A model generated the notes under the pieces. It saw nothing but the letters and a program-made list of their open reading frames with translations, was not told the origin of the DNA and ran no database searches. A stretch of DNA of 64,000 nucleotides from Pseudomonas arsenicoxydans (GTDB lineage: Bacteria; Pseudomonadota; Gammaproteobacteria; Pseudomonadales; Pseudomonadaceae), in the NCBI RefSeq assembly GCF_900103875.1, contig NZ_LT629705.1:1254501-1318500 (forward strand), given 5' to 3'. A program made the position numbers and the translations under genes. Shown one piece after another: positions 1-8,213 of the stretch (within the stretch, counting starts at the first letter, position 1; every line of letters begins with the position of its first letter).

Positions 1-189
1 GGCGGTATCGAAGTCCACCAGGCGATCCATCAGCACATCGGCCGAGGCATTGGTGGTGGTCAGCGAGTTGTATTGCACCACGTCAAACCCTTCAGGGCTG
101 GCCTCGGTGCAGACGGTCAGTGCGGCGGCATGGGCCAGCGGGCTCAATAGAAGCGGGGCAAGCAGCAGCGGTAGGGCAGCGAGGCGCAT
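1..189 (-). CDS. Dipeptide/peptide ABC transporter periplasmic binding protein (partial, N-terminus only)
   Basis: Only the first 63 codons are in the window; the gene continues past the left edge. The start is an ATG at 189 on the minus strand with an AAGGAA ribosome site. The protein opens with a classical signal peptide (MRLAALPLLLAPLLLSPLAHA) and then reads LTVCTEASPEGFDVVQYNS, the typical mature start of DppA/OppA-family solute-binding proteins (SBP_bac_5), which deliver di- or oligopeptides to an inner-membrane ABC permease. In P. aeruginosa a DppA-type binding protein lies beside rpmB, and the same arrangement is seen here. Which peptide it binds cannot be told from this fragment. Confidence 0.8.
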   Translation of the reverse strand, partial: MRLAALPLLLAPLLLSPLAHAAALTVCTEASPEGFDVVQYNSLTTTNASADVLMDRLVDFDTA

Positions 190-457
190 GGTCGGATTCC
201 TTTACAGATCGAAGGCCCATCTGCAAGTGCAGTCTGGAAAAGGCTTACCCTAGAGGGCTCTTTTGCAAATGACTATCCCCTTTTTCATTTTAAGGGGAGT
301 ATGTGCGATTGTTTTCGGTGCGCGCGGACCGAGGAAATCCCTGGATTGGCCTGTTGGCCGATTTCTGCGACGAGCGGTCTTTATCGACGATAGCCTTTAT
401 TCAAGGCGCTTGGAGCCAGAAAAATCGGGTTTTTATAAAGTCTGTGCACACGGAAAG

Positions 458-486
458 TTGTTGCTCTCTAGTCTTTCTGGTATAAA
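458..486 (+). promoter_or_regulatory. Sigma70 promoter of rpmB-rpmG
   Basis: TTGTTG at 458-463 is followed by exactly 17 bases and a TATAAA hexamer at 481-486, close to the sigma70 consensus. It predicts a transcript starting near 493 and so a leader of about 143 nt before rpmB. Confidence 0.7.
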
Positions 487-541
487 GCAGCGCTCTTTTC
501 TAGGGGCCCGGTTCCTTCACTTGTAGGTGTAGCCGGTAAGA

Positions 542-634
542 CCTCTAAAGAAACGCGGCGCCTGGCGCCAAATGACTGAGAGATTAAGCGGCCAACCCAT
601 GCCGGGTTGGGCATGTGGTTTTAGAGGGCTGAGG
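542..634 (+). promoter_or_regulatory. Structured rpmB leader sequestering the Shine-Dalgarno
   Basis: CCTCTAAA at 542-549 is fully complementary to TTTAGAGG at 620-627, and the second arm contains the AGAGGG ribosome-binding site of rpmB. Between the arms lie two local hairpins: GGCGC/GCGCC at 557-569 and CCAACCC/GGGTTGG at 592-610. The result is a plausible three-way junction whose closing helix hides the ribosome site. This layout is typical of ribosomal-protein autoregulation, but that role is inferred. Confidence 0.5.
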
Positions 635-635
635 C

Positions 636-869
636 ATGTCGAGAGTATGTCAAGTTACCGGTAAGGGTCCGGTGACTGGGAATAACATTTCCCACGCAAA
701 CAACAAAACCCGTCGTCGTTTCCTGCCGAACCTGCAGCATCACCGCTTCTGGGTTGAAGAAGAGAAACGTTTCGTGCGTCTGCGCGTATCTGCCAAAGGC
801 ATGCGTATCATCGACAAGCGTGGCATCACTGTCGTGCTGGCCGAAATCCGCGCCGCTGGCAAGATCTAA
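636..869 (+). CDS. rpmB: 50S ribosomal protein L28
   Basis: A 77-residue basic protein that begins [20 protein letters not shown] and ends with the conserved [16 protein letters not shown]. This is the full length of gammaproteobacterial L28, a component of the large ribosomal subunit. The ATG has an AGAGGG site seven bases upstream. rpmG follows after 11 bases, so the two form the usual rpmB-rpmG operon, closed by a strong terminator. Expression may be tuned by the leader structure upstream. Confidence 0.98.
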   Translation: MSRVCQVTGKGPVTGNNISHANNKTRRRFLPNLQHHRFWVEEEKRFVRLRVSAKGMRIIDKRGITVVLAEIRAAGKI

Positions 870-880
870 GGGAGCTAATC

Positions 881-1036
881 ATGCGTGAATTGATTCGTTT
901 GATTTCGAGCGCCGGTACTGGTCACTTCTACACTACCGACAAGAACAAGCGCACTACTCCGGACAAAATCGAGATCAAGAAATTTGATCCGGTTGTTCGT
1001 AAGCACGTGATCTACAAAGAAGGCAAAATCAAGTAA
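881..1036 (+). CDS. rpmG: 50S ribosomal protein L33
   Basis: A 51-residue protein starting [20 protein letters not shown] and ending [11 protein letters not shown], the standard length and sequence of L33. It lacks the paired CxxC motifs, so it is the zinc-independent form. The start has a GGGAG ribosome site. It is the second gene of the rpmBG operon and is followed 24 bases later by a rho-independent terminator. Confidence 0.98.
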   Translation: MRELIRLISSAGTGHFYTTDKNKRTTPDKIEIKKFDPVVRKHVIYKEGKIK

Positions 1037-1060
1037 TTGATTTTTCCCTCTTACGAAAAA

Positions 1061-1090
1061 GGCCCGTATCGCGAGATACGGGCCTTTTTT
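1061..1090 (+). terminator. Rho-independent terminator of rpmBG
   Basis: GGCCCGTATC, loop GCGA, GATACGGGCC and a run of six T: a perfect 10-bp stem with T-tract directly after rpmG. Confidence 0.95.
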
Positions 1091-1150
1091 GTTGCCTGGT
1101 TTTCGTGGTCCCTGTCAGGGCCTCATCGCGGGCCCGAACAGCGCTAGTCC

Positions 1151-1513
1151 TCAGGCCTTCTGTTCAAACGCCACATAGATCTTGCGGCACGTTTCCAGCA
1201 CTTCCCAGGTGCCCCGGAACCCGGCCGGAATTACGAAGCGATCACCCGCGCGCACGGTTTTGCTGTTGCCGTCACTGTCGCGCAGCACTGAGACGCCCTG
1301 AACGATCTCGCAGTATTCGTGCTCGGTGAAATTCACCAGCCACTGGCCAACCGCACCTTCCCAAACTCCCGCGTTCAACTGGCCGCAAGGGCTGTTGTAG
1401 TGGTTGTAAACCACTTGCTCCGGGTCGCCTTTGAGGATTTTCGCCTGGTCCGGTTTATAGCGTTCGGGCTCGGTTTTGGCTTGGCTGAAGTCGACGACAT
1501 CCTGGATATTCAT
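1151..1513 (-). CDS. Cupin-domain protein (DUF861-like)
   Basis: A 120-residue protein starting MNIQDVVDFSQAKTEPERYK; the ATG at 1513 has a GGGGGA site, whereas an upstream in-frame start has none. The sequence fits a single small beta-barrel cupin of the cupin_3 type: a LNAGVWEGAVGQWLVNFTEH segment, then EYCEIVQGVSVLRDSDG, then RAGDRFVIPAGFRGTWEVLE. Such proteins often bind small ligands or help in polyamine and amino-acid catabolism. Its place next to kauB suggests such a link, but the substrate is not visible. Confidence 0.8.
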   Translation of the reverse strand: MNIQDVVDFSQAKTEPERYKPDQAKILKGDPEQVVYNHYNSPCGQLNAGVWEGAVGQWLVNFTEHEYCEIVQGVSVLRDSDGNSKTVRAGDRFVIPAGFRGTWEVLETCRKIYVAFEQKA

Positions 1514-1586
1514 TGTTCTAATCCCCCGTGATTGCGGCGCTATGGCTGGAAAGCCCAAAGTCTATGTTTATTAAAATGAACATCGC

Positions 1587-1621
1587 AAGGCCGTTTGACG
1601 GCCTTATGTCAAATATATTGA
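1587..1621. promoter_or_regulatory. Overlapping palindromes upstream of kauB (candidate operator)
   Basis: AAGGCCG-TTTGA-CGGCCTT (1587-1605) overlaps TTTGAC-N8-GTCAAA (1594-1613), which runs into an AT-rich TCAAATATATTGA (1609-1621). They lie in the 237-bp spacer between the divergent cupin gene and kauB. A repressor such as PauR would be a natural user, but this is only inference. Confidence 0.35.
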
Positions 1622-1750
1622 AACATGAGGGGTGGCTGGTTTAGGGTGGCGGTTGCCTTGGGCCGAAAATGCAGGCTGGCCGGGCAGAATTCCTGAGGAC
1701 GCCCGCGAAGAACGCGGGGCGCTCGTATTCAACAAGAGGAGGATACTCGA

Positions 1751-3244
1751 ATGACCACCCTGACTCGTGCCGATTGGGAACAACGGGCTCGCGATCTGAA
1801 GATCGAAGGCCGTGCCTACATCAATGGCGAATACACCGATGCCGTCTCCGGCGAGACCTTCGAGTGCATCAGCCCGGTCGATGGCCGTCTGCTGGGTAAG
1901 ATTGCCAGCTGTGACGCCGCCGACGCCCAGCGCGCTGTTGAAAACGCCCGCGCCACTTTCAATTCCGGCGTCTGGTCGCGCCTGGCGCCGACCAAACGCA
2001 AAGCCACCATGATCCGTTTCGCCGGCCTGCTCAAACAGCACGCCGAAGAGTTGGCCCTGCTTGAAACCCTGGACATGGGCAAGCCGATCAGCGACTCCCT
2101 GTACATCGACGTTCCCGGCGCGGCGCAAGCCCTGAGCTGGAGCGGTGAAGCCATCGACAAGATCTACGACGAAGTCGCCGCCACCCCGCACGATCAGTTG
2201 GGTCTGGTAACTCGCGAACCGGTCGGCGTGGTTGGCGCCATCGTGCCGTGGAACTTCCCGCTGATGATGGCCTGCTGGAAACTCGGCCCGGCGCTGTCCA
2301 CCGGCAACTCGGTAATCCTCAAGCCATCCGAAAAATCGCCGCTGACGGCTATTCGCATCGCGGCCCTGGCCGTTGAAGCCGGCATCCCGAAAGGCGTGCT
2401 GAACGTGCTGCCGGGTTACGGTCACACGGTCGGCAAGGCCCTGGCCCTGCACAACGATGTCGACACCTTGGTGTTCACCGGTTCGACCAAGATCGCCAAG
2501 CAACTGCTGATCTACTCCGGCGAATCGAACATGAAGCGCGTCTGGCTTGAAGCCGGCGGCAAGAGCCCGAACATCGTGTTCGCCGATGCCCCGGACCTGC
2601 AAGCCGCAGCCGAAGCCGCCGCCGGCGCCATTGCCTTCAACCAGGGCGAAGTCTGCACCGCCGGTTCGCGTCTGCTGGTCGAGCGTTCAATCAAGGACAC
2701 TTTCTTGCCGCTGGTAATCGAAGCGCTGAAAACCTGGAAGCCGGGCAACCCACTGGACCCGGCGACCAACGTCGGCGCTCTGGTCGATACCCAGCAGATG
2801 AACACCGTGCTGTCCTACATCGAGTCTGGCCACACCGACGGCGCCAAACTGGTGGCGGGCGGCAAGCGCATTCTTCAGGAAACCGGTGGCACCTATGTTG
2901 AGCCGACGATTTTCGACGGCGTCAGCAATGCGATGAAAATCGCTCAGGAAGAAATCTTCGGCCCAGTGCTGTCGGTGATCACTTTCGATACCGCCGAAGA
3001 AGCCGTTGCGATCGCTAACGACACGCCATACGGCCTGGCCGCAGCGGTGTGGACCAAGGACATCTCCAAGGCTCACCTGACCGCCCGTGCGCTGCGTGCC
3101 GGTAGCGTCTGGGTCAACCAATACGATGGCGGCGACATGACCGCGCCGTTCGGTGGCTTCAAGCAGTCGGGTAACGGCCGCGACAAGTCGCTGCACGCGT
3201 TCGACAAGTACACCGAGCTGAAGGCGACCTGGATCAAGTTGTAA
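1751..3244 (+). CDS. kauB: Aldehyde dehydrogenase (gamma-glutamyl-/guanidino-butyraldehyde type)
   Basis: A 497-residue NAD(P)-dependent aldehyde dehydrogenase. Visible family features are the nucleotide-binding PWNFPLMMACWKLGPAL (about 166-182), the FTGST motif (about 242), the catalytic glutamate in WLEAGGKSP (E267) and the nucleophilic cysteine in QGEVCTAGSR (C302). Length and sequence fit PuuC/KauB, which oxidise gamma-glutamyl-aminobutyraldehyde and 4-guanidinobutyraldehyde in polyamine and arginine catabolism. The start has an AGAGGAGG-type site. In P. aeruginosa kauB also lies near rpmBG, but with an aminotransferase gene next to it that is absent here; the cupin gene lies upstream instead. 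Confidence 0.88.
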   Translation: MTTLTRADWEQRARDLKIEGRAYINGEYTDAVSGETFECISPVDGRLLGKIASCDAADAQRAVENARATFNSGVWSRLAPTKRKATMIRFAGLLKQHAEELALLETLDMGKPISDSLYIDVPGAAQALSWSGEAIDKIYDEVAATPHDQLGLVTREPVGVVGAIVPWNFPLMMACWKLGPALSTGNSVILKPSEKSPLTAIRIAALAVEAGIPKGVLNVLPGYGHTVGKALALHNDVDTLVFTGSTKIAKQLLIYSGESNMKRVWLEAGGKSPNIVFADAPDLQAAAEAAAGAIAFNQGEVCTAGSRLLVERSIKDTFLPLVIEALKTWKPGNPLDPATNVGALVDTQQMNTVLSYIESGHTDGAKLVAGGKRILQETGGTYVEPTIFDGVSNAMKIAQEEIFGPVLSVITFDTAEEAVAIANDTPYGLAAAVWTKDISKAHLTARALRAGSVWVNQYDGGDMTAPFGGFKQSGNGRDKSLHAFDKYTELKATWIKL

Positions 3245-3272
3245 GTCGGTTTTCTTAACGACGTAGATCCCT

Positions 3273-3362
3273 TGTGGGAGCGAGCCTGCTCGCGATAGCG
3301 GTGTGACAGTCGACATCAATGTTGAATGTTGTTCCGTCATCGCGAGCAGGCTCGCTCCCACA
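3273..3362. repeat. REPIN (inverted REP pair)
   Basis: TGTGGGAGCGAGCCTGCTCG at the left end is repeated in inverted orientation at the right end (CGAGCAGGCTCGCTCCCACA), about 45 bases apart. It lies between kauB and the MFS gene. Confidence 0.9.
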
Positions 3363-3406
3363 TTGTTTTGTGTGGTGCCAAAAAATAATCCACAGGAGCG
3401 TGGAAC

Positions 3407-4552
3407 ATGCGTTGGGCGACTTATTTCGCCGTGTTGGCGTCTGTCTTGAGTGTCGGCCTGGCCTTGGGCGTCAGCATGCCGCTGGTGTCCTTTCGCCTGG
3501 AAAGCTGGGGCTACGGTTCATTTGCCATTGGTGTGATGGCAGCCATGCCGGCCATTGGCGTGCTGCTGGGCGCGAAGATCTCCAGCCATCTGGCGGCGCG
3601 TCTGGGCACGGCCAATCTGATGCGTATGTGCCTGTGGGGCGGGGCTTTGTCCATCGGTTTGCTGGCGCTGTTGCCAAGCTATCCGATCTGGTTGCTGTTG
3701 CGGTTGATGATCGGGGTGATCCTGACACTGGTCTTTATCCTCGGTGAAAGCTGGATCAATCAACTGGTGGTCGAGCAATGGCGCGGGCGGCTGGTGGCGT
3801 TGTACGGCAGCAGTTATGCGTTGAGCCAGCTGGCCGGACCACTGCTGCTTGGCGTGTTGGGCACGGATCACGATTACGGATTCTGGGTCGGCGTCGGCTT
3901 GCTCATGGCGGCTCCGCTCCTGTTGCTGGGTCGCAGCGGCGCGCCCACCAGCGAAGCCTGCAGCGTGACCTTCAGCGACTTGCTGGGCTTCTGCCGTGGC
4001 TTGCCGGCGATTGCCTGGGCGGTGTCGTTGTTCGCGGCGTTTGAAGCGATGATCCTGACTTTGTTGCCGGTCTATTGCCTGCGTCAGGGCTTCAGCACGG
4101 ACATCGCACTGGCGATGGTCAGCACCGTGGTGGTCGGTGATGCCTTGCTGCAATTGCCGATTGGCGCGCTGGCGGATCGCTTGTCCCGTCGCACGCTGTT
4201 CACCGGGTGCGCTGTGGTGTTGCTGGTGTCGAGCCTGGCGATTCCGTTGCTCATCGATACGTTGCTGATCTGGCCGCTTTGGGTGTTGTTCGGTGCCAGT
4301 GCCGGCGGGCTGTTCACCTTGTCACTGATCCTGATCGGCGAGCGCTATCGTGACGATGCGCTGGTGCGGGCCAATGCGCATATCGCGCAGTTGTGGGGAA
4401 TTGGTTGCCTGGTCGGACCGCTGGCGGCTGGCGCCGGCAGCCAATGGATCAGCGGACATGCGTTGCCGTTGCTGATGGCGGCGGGTGCATTGGGTCTGGT
4501 GATTCTGTTGTCGCGACAAGGCGCGTTTGGCGCGGTGACTGAGCCTGCTTGA
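3407..4552 (+). CDS. MFS transporter
   Basis: A 381-residue, highly hydrophobic protein with about 12 predicted membrane segments. The loop between helices 2 and 3 reads GAKISSHLAARLGTANLMR, and the middle loop carries a second charged copy, GALADRLSRRTLF, which matches the repeated motif A of the major facilitator superfamily. The ATG has an AGGAG site. It occupies the position of the MFS gene beside kauB in P. aeruginosa. Substrate cannot be deduced; the context hints at polyamine or amine metabolism. Confidence 0.85.
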   Translation: MRWATYFAVLASVLSVGLALGVSMPLVSFRLESWGYGSFAIGVMAAMPAIGVLLGAKISSHLAARLGTANLMRMCLWGGALSIGLLALLPSYPIWLLLRLMIGVILTLVFILGESWINQLVVEQWRGRLVALYGSSYALSQLAGPLLLGVLGTDHDYGFWVGVGLLMAAPLLLLGRSGAPTSEACSVTFSDLLGFCRGLPAIAWAVSLFAAFEAMILTLLPVYCLRQGFSTDIALAMVSTVVVGDALLQLPIGALADRLSRRTLFTGCAVVLLVSSLAIPLLIDTLLIWPLWVLFGASAGGLFTLSLILIGERYRDDALVRANAHIAQLWGIGCLVGPLAAGAGSQWISGHALPLLMAAGALGLVILLSRQGAFGAVTEPA

Positions 4553-4582
4553 CGCTGAACTTCCAGTCAGCTAATCGCCCTG

Positions 4583-6151
4583 TCAGAGCATCCGCTCCAA
4601 ACCTACTGTCGTGCTCATCCAAGCCTCGAACCGCCGCCACAAACTTCCCGGCTCCTTGGTCAGGGTGTGCAGCTTGCCGTTGTCTTCGGTGACCCAGACA
4701 ACATTGCCGTTTTCCAGCTTCGCCTGATAACTCAGGGCCGGCGCCATGCCCTGCATCGCCAGTTCGCGAACACGGGCTGCCAGCTCGGGGCTGTCCACCA
4801 GCACGCCGACTTCGGTGTTCCACAGCACCGAGCGCGGGTCGAAATTGAACGAACCGACAAAGGACTTCTGTTGGTCGAAGATCATCGCCTTGCTGTGCAG
4901 GCTGGAATCGGAGCCTCGGTAGGCCTTGCTGTGAAACACATGCGGACCGCTGCCGCCACCCGCACCAGGCTGGCGCCGCAGTTCGAACAACTGCACGCCG
5001 TGTTCCAGCAACGCCTTGCGATACGGCGCATAACCGCCGTGCACGGCCGGCACGTCAGTGGCTTCCAACGAGTTGGTCAGCAGCTTCACCGACACCCCGG
5101 CGTCGGCGCGGCCAGTCAGGTACACCAGCCCCGGCTGTCCGGGGACGAAGTACGCCGAGATCATGATCAGCTCTTTGCTGACACCTTTGAGCTCGGGCGC
5201 CAACTGCGTGGTCAGCAGCAAATGCGGATCAGGTTCGCCCTTGGCCAATACCTTGCTCGGCGCGTCCCATAGCGCCTGGTTCCAGGCCCAGATCAGCTCC
5301 CGGCGCCAAATGTCCAGACGCGGATGGGTGGTGAACCTCATGAGTTGCTGATAGAGCGCGTGATTCTGTTTGCGGGTTTCTCGCAGTGACTCTTCCAGCT
5401 GCGTGCGTGTGTTTTCCAGGTCCTTTGCGGTGGGCCTGCTTGAGAGAAACTCGTCGATCGGCTTGCTCAGCGCACTGTTCCAGTATTGGTCGAAACTGTG
5501 CCCGAGCTGTTCAGCGACCGGCCCTACGCTGAGCATGTCGATGTCGGTGAAATTCAGATTGGGTTCGGCATCGAAATACTCATCCCCCAGATTGCGTCCG
5601 CCCACAATGGCCACGCTGTTGTCCGCCAGCCACAGCTTGTTGTGCATGCGTCGGTGCTGCTGCGAGAGGTTGAGCACCCGTCCGGCGGTGCGTGTCACGC
5701 CCGTGCTGCGGCCAAGGTTCAGCGGGTTGAACAGACGAATCTGGATGTGCGGATGCGCCGCCAGTGTCGCGATGATCTGGTCGAGGCCATCGCTGGTGGT
5801 GTCATCGAGCAGGATCCGTACGCGTACGCCACGGTCGGCAGCTTTCAGCAGCTCCTCAACCAGCATCCGCGTGCTGATGCCGTCATGAACGATGTAGTAC
5901 TGCAAATCGAGGCTGCTTTGAGCGTTGCGGATCAACTCGGCGCGGGCGGTGAAAGCTTCGGTGCTGTTGGACAACAGGCGAAAGCCTGACTGCCCTTGGT
6001 GGGGCGCGGCCTGGGCCTGGATCGAGCGGCCGAATGCCGAGTCGCTGGCGGGCAACGCCTGGCTCGGTTCGCGAGGAACGTCGAGAGTTGCGCAGCCACC
6101 AAGAAACGAGGCGAGTAACAGAAGAGCGGGCAGTGGCTGTCTGAATCTCAC
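4583..6151 (-). CDS. Phospholipase D-family lipoprotein (ClsC-like cardiolipin synthase)
   Basis: A 522-residue protein with a lipoprotein signal (LLASFLGGC, lipidated Cys20) and two HKD motifs, HNKLWLAD (170-177, followed by GGRN) and HSKAMIFD (419-426, followed by GSFNFDPRS). Two HKD motifs form one active site in the phospholipase D superfamily. The closest described bacterial relatives are ClsC/YmdC-type cardiolipin synthases, which use phosphatidylethanolamine and phosphatidylglycerol. The gene is convergent with the MFS gene. Confidence 0.85.
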   Translation of the reverse strand: MRFRQPLPALLLLASFLGGCATLDVPREPSQALPASDSAFGRSIQAQAAPHQGQSGFRLLSNSTEAFTARAELIRNAQSSLDLQYYIVHDGISTRMLVEELLKAADRGVRVRILLDDTTSDGLDQIIATLAAHPHIQIRLFNPLNLGRSTGVTRTAGRVLNLSQQHRRMHNKLWLADNSVAIVGGRNLGDEYFDAEPNLNFTDIDMLSVGPVAEQLGHSFDQYWNSALSKPIDEFLSSRPTAKDLENTRTQLEESLRETRKQNHALYQQLMRFTTHPRLDIWRRELIWAWNQALWDAPSKVLAKGEPDPHLLLTTQLAPELKGVSKELIMISAYFVPGQPGLVYLTGRADAGVSVKLLTNSLEATDVPAVHGGYAPYRKALLEHGVQLFELRRQPGAGGGSGPHVFHSKAYRGSDSSLHSKAMIFDQQKSFVGSFNFDPRSVLWNTEVGVLVDSPELAARVRELAMQGMAPALSYQAKLENGNVVWVTEDNGKLHTLTKEPGSLWRRFEAWMSTTVGLERML

Positions 6152-6223
6152 GTGAGATCGTTCCGAGTGGCGGCAGTTGTCGGCATATGGACGCTGGTTT
6201 TGCGAGAAAGGTCAGTCTGGCGT

Positions 6224-7645
6224 TCAGTCGTTTTGCGCCAGTAGTTTGATGGCGGCCGCGCCGACCTTGCGCACCGCGTCTTCGATCTGCGGCGTTGGCT
6301 TGGCAGCGTAGTTCATGCGCAGGCAATTGCGGTATTTACCCGAGGCGGAAAAGATACTGCCGACTGCAATCTGTACGCCTTGATCGTGCAGGTCACGATT
6401 CAGTTTCAGGGTATCGAAGCCTTCCGGCAGTTCAACCCACAGCATGAAGCTGCCTTGCGGACGGCTGGCGCGGGTGCCAGCGGGGAAGTAGCGGGTGACC
6501 CAGTCAATCATCAGGTCGCGATTGCGCTGGTATTGCGTGCGCATCCGCCGCAAATGCGGTTCGAAATGCCCAGCCTTGAGAAATTCGGCAATGGCAATCT
6601 GCGGCTGCGGCGCGGTAGAGCCGGTGCTGATGTATTTCATGTGCAGCACCCGTTCCAGATACCGCCCGGGAGCAACCCAGCCAATACGCAAGCCCGGCGC
6701 CAGCGTCTTGGAAAAAGAGCTGCAAAGCAGGACGCGGCCGTCCTCGTCGAAAGATTTGATCGTGCGCGGGCGTGGATAGCTGTAGGAAAGTTCGCCATAC
6801 ACATCGTCTTCGATGATCGCCACGTCGAAACGCTGTGCAAGCGTCAACAACGCACGTTTTCGCGACTCCGGCATGATGTAGCCCAGCGGGTTGTTGCAGT
6901 TTGGGGTCAACTGTATGGCCTTGATCGGCCATTGTTCCAGGGCCAGTTCGAGTGCATCGAGGCTGATCCCGGTGATCGGGTCGGTCGGGATTTCCAGGGC
7001 CTTCATGCCCAGGCCCTTGAGGGTCTGCATGGCGCCGTGAAAGCTCGGCGAGTCCACGGCCACGATGTCGCCGGGCTCACAAATGGAGCGAATGCTGGTG
7101 GACAGCGCTTCGTGGCAACCCGTGGTAATCACCAGGTCGCTGGCAGTCAATTGGCAGCCGGAATCGAGCATCAGGCGGGCGATCTGCTCGCGCAGTTCGA
7201 GGGTGCCGTAGATGTTGTCGTAATACAGGCCTGGCATGTCCTGGCGGCGACTGATTCGCGCAAGGTTGCGCAGCAGTGGTTTCATGGTCGGCGTGGTGAT
7301 GTCCGGCATGCCGCGCCCCAATTGCACAACATCCTTGCGCGGCACGGCGCGGATCAGCTCCAGCACCTGATCCCATTGCGAAATATCCACTGGGCGCTGG
7401 GCCGGGCGGCCAATCGCCGGCAACTCGGGCAGCTCGCGACCCGCCGGTACGAAATAGCCGGACTTGGGTTTGGGCGTCGCCAGCCCGCTGTCTTCCAGCA
7501 TGCGATACGCCTGCTGGACCGTGCTCAGGCTGACGCCATGTTCAACACTCAATGCCCGCACCGAGGGCAGCCGGTCACCGGGGCGATAGAAGCCCTGTTC
7601 GATACGCGTGCCGAGCAATTCGGCGAGGTTTACGTAAAGGGTCAT
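6224..7645 (-). CDS. MocR-type transcriptional regulator (GntR HTH fused to aminotransferase fold)
   Basis: A 473-residue fusion. Residues 1-70 form a GntR winged helix (RPGDRLPSVRALSVEHGVSLSTVQQAYRML shortened here to its flanks RPGDRLPSVR and STVQQAYRML). Residues 95-465 form a class I aminotransferase-like domain with the PLP lysine in SSFSKTLAPGLR (about K313), the aspartate in IIEDDVYGEL and the asparagine in NCNNPLGY. MocR regulators use PLP and an amino compound to sense metabolites, often acting on genes next to them. The nearest divergent gene is the DUF1127 gene, which may be a target; the effector is unknown. Confidence 0.9.
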   Translation of the reverse strand: MTLYVNLAELLGTRIEQGFYRPGDRLPSVRALSVEHGVSLSTVQQAYRMLEDSGLATPKPKSGYFVPAGRELPELPAIGRPAQRPVDISQWDQVLELIRAVPRKDVVQLGRGMPDITTPTMKPLLRNLARISRRQDMPGLYYDNIYGTLELREQIARLMLDSGCQLTASDLVITTGCHEALSTSIRSICEPGDIVAVDSPSFHGAMQTLKGLGMKALEIPTDPITGISLDALELALEQWPIKAIQLTPNCNNPLGYIMPESRKRALLTLAQRFDVAIIEDDVYGELSYSYPRPRTIKSFDEDGRVLLCSSFSKTLAPGLRIGWVAPGRYLERVLHMKYISTGSTAPQPQIAIAEFLKAGHFEPHLRRMRTQYQRNRDLMIDWVTRYFPAGTRASRPQGSFMLWVELPEGFDTLKLNRDLHDQGVQIAVGSIFSASGKYRNCLRMNYAAKPTPQIEDAVRKVGAAAIKLLAQND

Positions 7646-7824
7646 GGCGCAGTCTCGGTTTGGATGATTCGGTTAACCAGTACAGATGGGGCAAAAATAC
7701 AGGATTCAGTGGTGGAAGCACCTTATCTGTATGGAGTTAATACAGTTGTGTTGAATCTGTAATGCTTTTCGCCGTCCGCGCATCATGAAAGCTCTCGCTA
7801 CCCAAGTAAACAGGAGCAATCAAA

Positions 7825-8070
7825 ATGAACGGCTTGAGCGATGTGCGGCTGACGTTACACAGTCAGGAACTGGCGGCAGGGCAATACAACGGTGCGCGCG
7901 CTGCGGTCATGCGCAACGCACCGTGCGGCCTGAGTCGCTGGGGTCTGTTCTGGCATCGCCTGCACACGCGCAAGATGTTGCTTGAGCTGACGCCGGAGCA
8001 ACTCAGGGATGTCGGGTTGAGTCGCGAGCAGGCGCGGGAGGAGGGGCTGAAACCCTTCTGGCGGATCTGA
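7825..8070 (+). CDS. DUF1127 domain protein
   Basis: An 81-residue protein with a C-terminal DUF1127 signature: WGLFWHRLHTRKMLLELTPE followed by QLRDVGLSREQAREEGLKPF. Small DUF1127 proteins have been connected in other bacteria with RNA turnover and with phosphate or carbon metabolism; no specific role is known here. The ATG has an AGGAGC site. It is divergent from the MocR gene across 179 bp, where both promoters must lie. Confidence 0.85.
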   Translation: MNGLSDVRLTLHSQELAAGQYNGARAAVMRNAPCGLSRWGLFWHRLHTRKMLLELTPEQLRDVGLSREQAREEGLKPFWRI

Positions 8071-8096
8071 GTTTTGCGGTGTTCTTGCGAGCCTCT

Positions 8097-8185
8097 TCGC
8101 GGGCAAGCCCGCTCCCACAGTGGTTTTTGGTGTCCACAACTTTTGTGTTCACCACCCAACCCTGTGGGAGCGGGCTTGCCCGCGA
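8097..8185. repeat. REPIN (inverted REP pair, GGGCTTGCCC type)
   Basis: TCGCGGGCAAGCCCGCTCCC and its inverted copy flank about 40 bases between the convergent DUF1127 and oxidoreductase genes. It is a different arm subtype from the GAGCCTGCTC elements elsewhere in the window. Confidence 0.9.
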
Positions 8186-8213
8186 TGGCGTCCGCATGAG
8201 CGCAGCAAGTCTT

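Larger units (their letters stand above)
190..635. other. 446-bp intergenic region upstream of rpmB (no gene)
   Basis: This stretch is more AT-rich than its surroundings and separates the divergent binding-protein gene and rpmBG. Besides the rpmB promoter and leader listed separately, it holds a hairpin-forming inverted repeat at 276-298 (TCCCCTT, loop of 9, AAGGGGA) of unknown role, about 90 bp upstream of the binding-protein start. The short open frames here have no coding character. Confidence 0.6.

Noticed and set aside
303..485. Short plus-strand frame upstream of rpmB
   Set aside because: No ribosome site and no coding character; the rpmB promoter overlaps its end.
1604..2602. 332-codon minus-strand frame opposite kauB
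   Set aside because: Overlaps the aldehyde dehydrogenase fully; composition shows a shadow frame.
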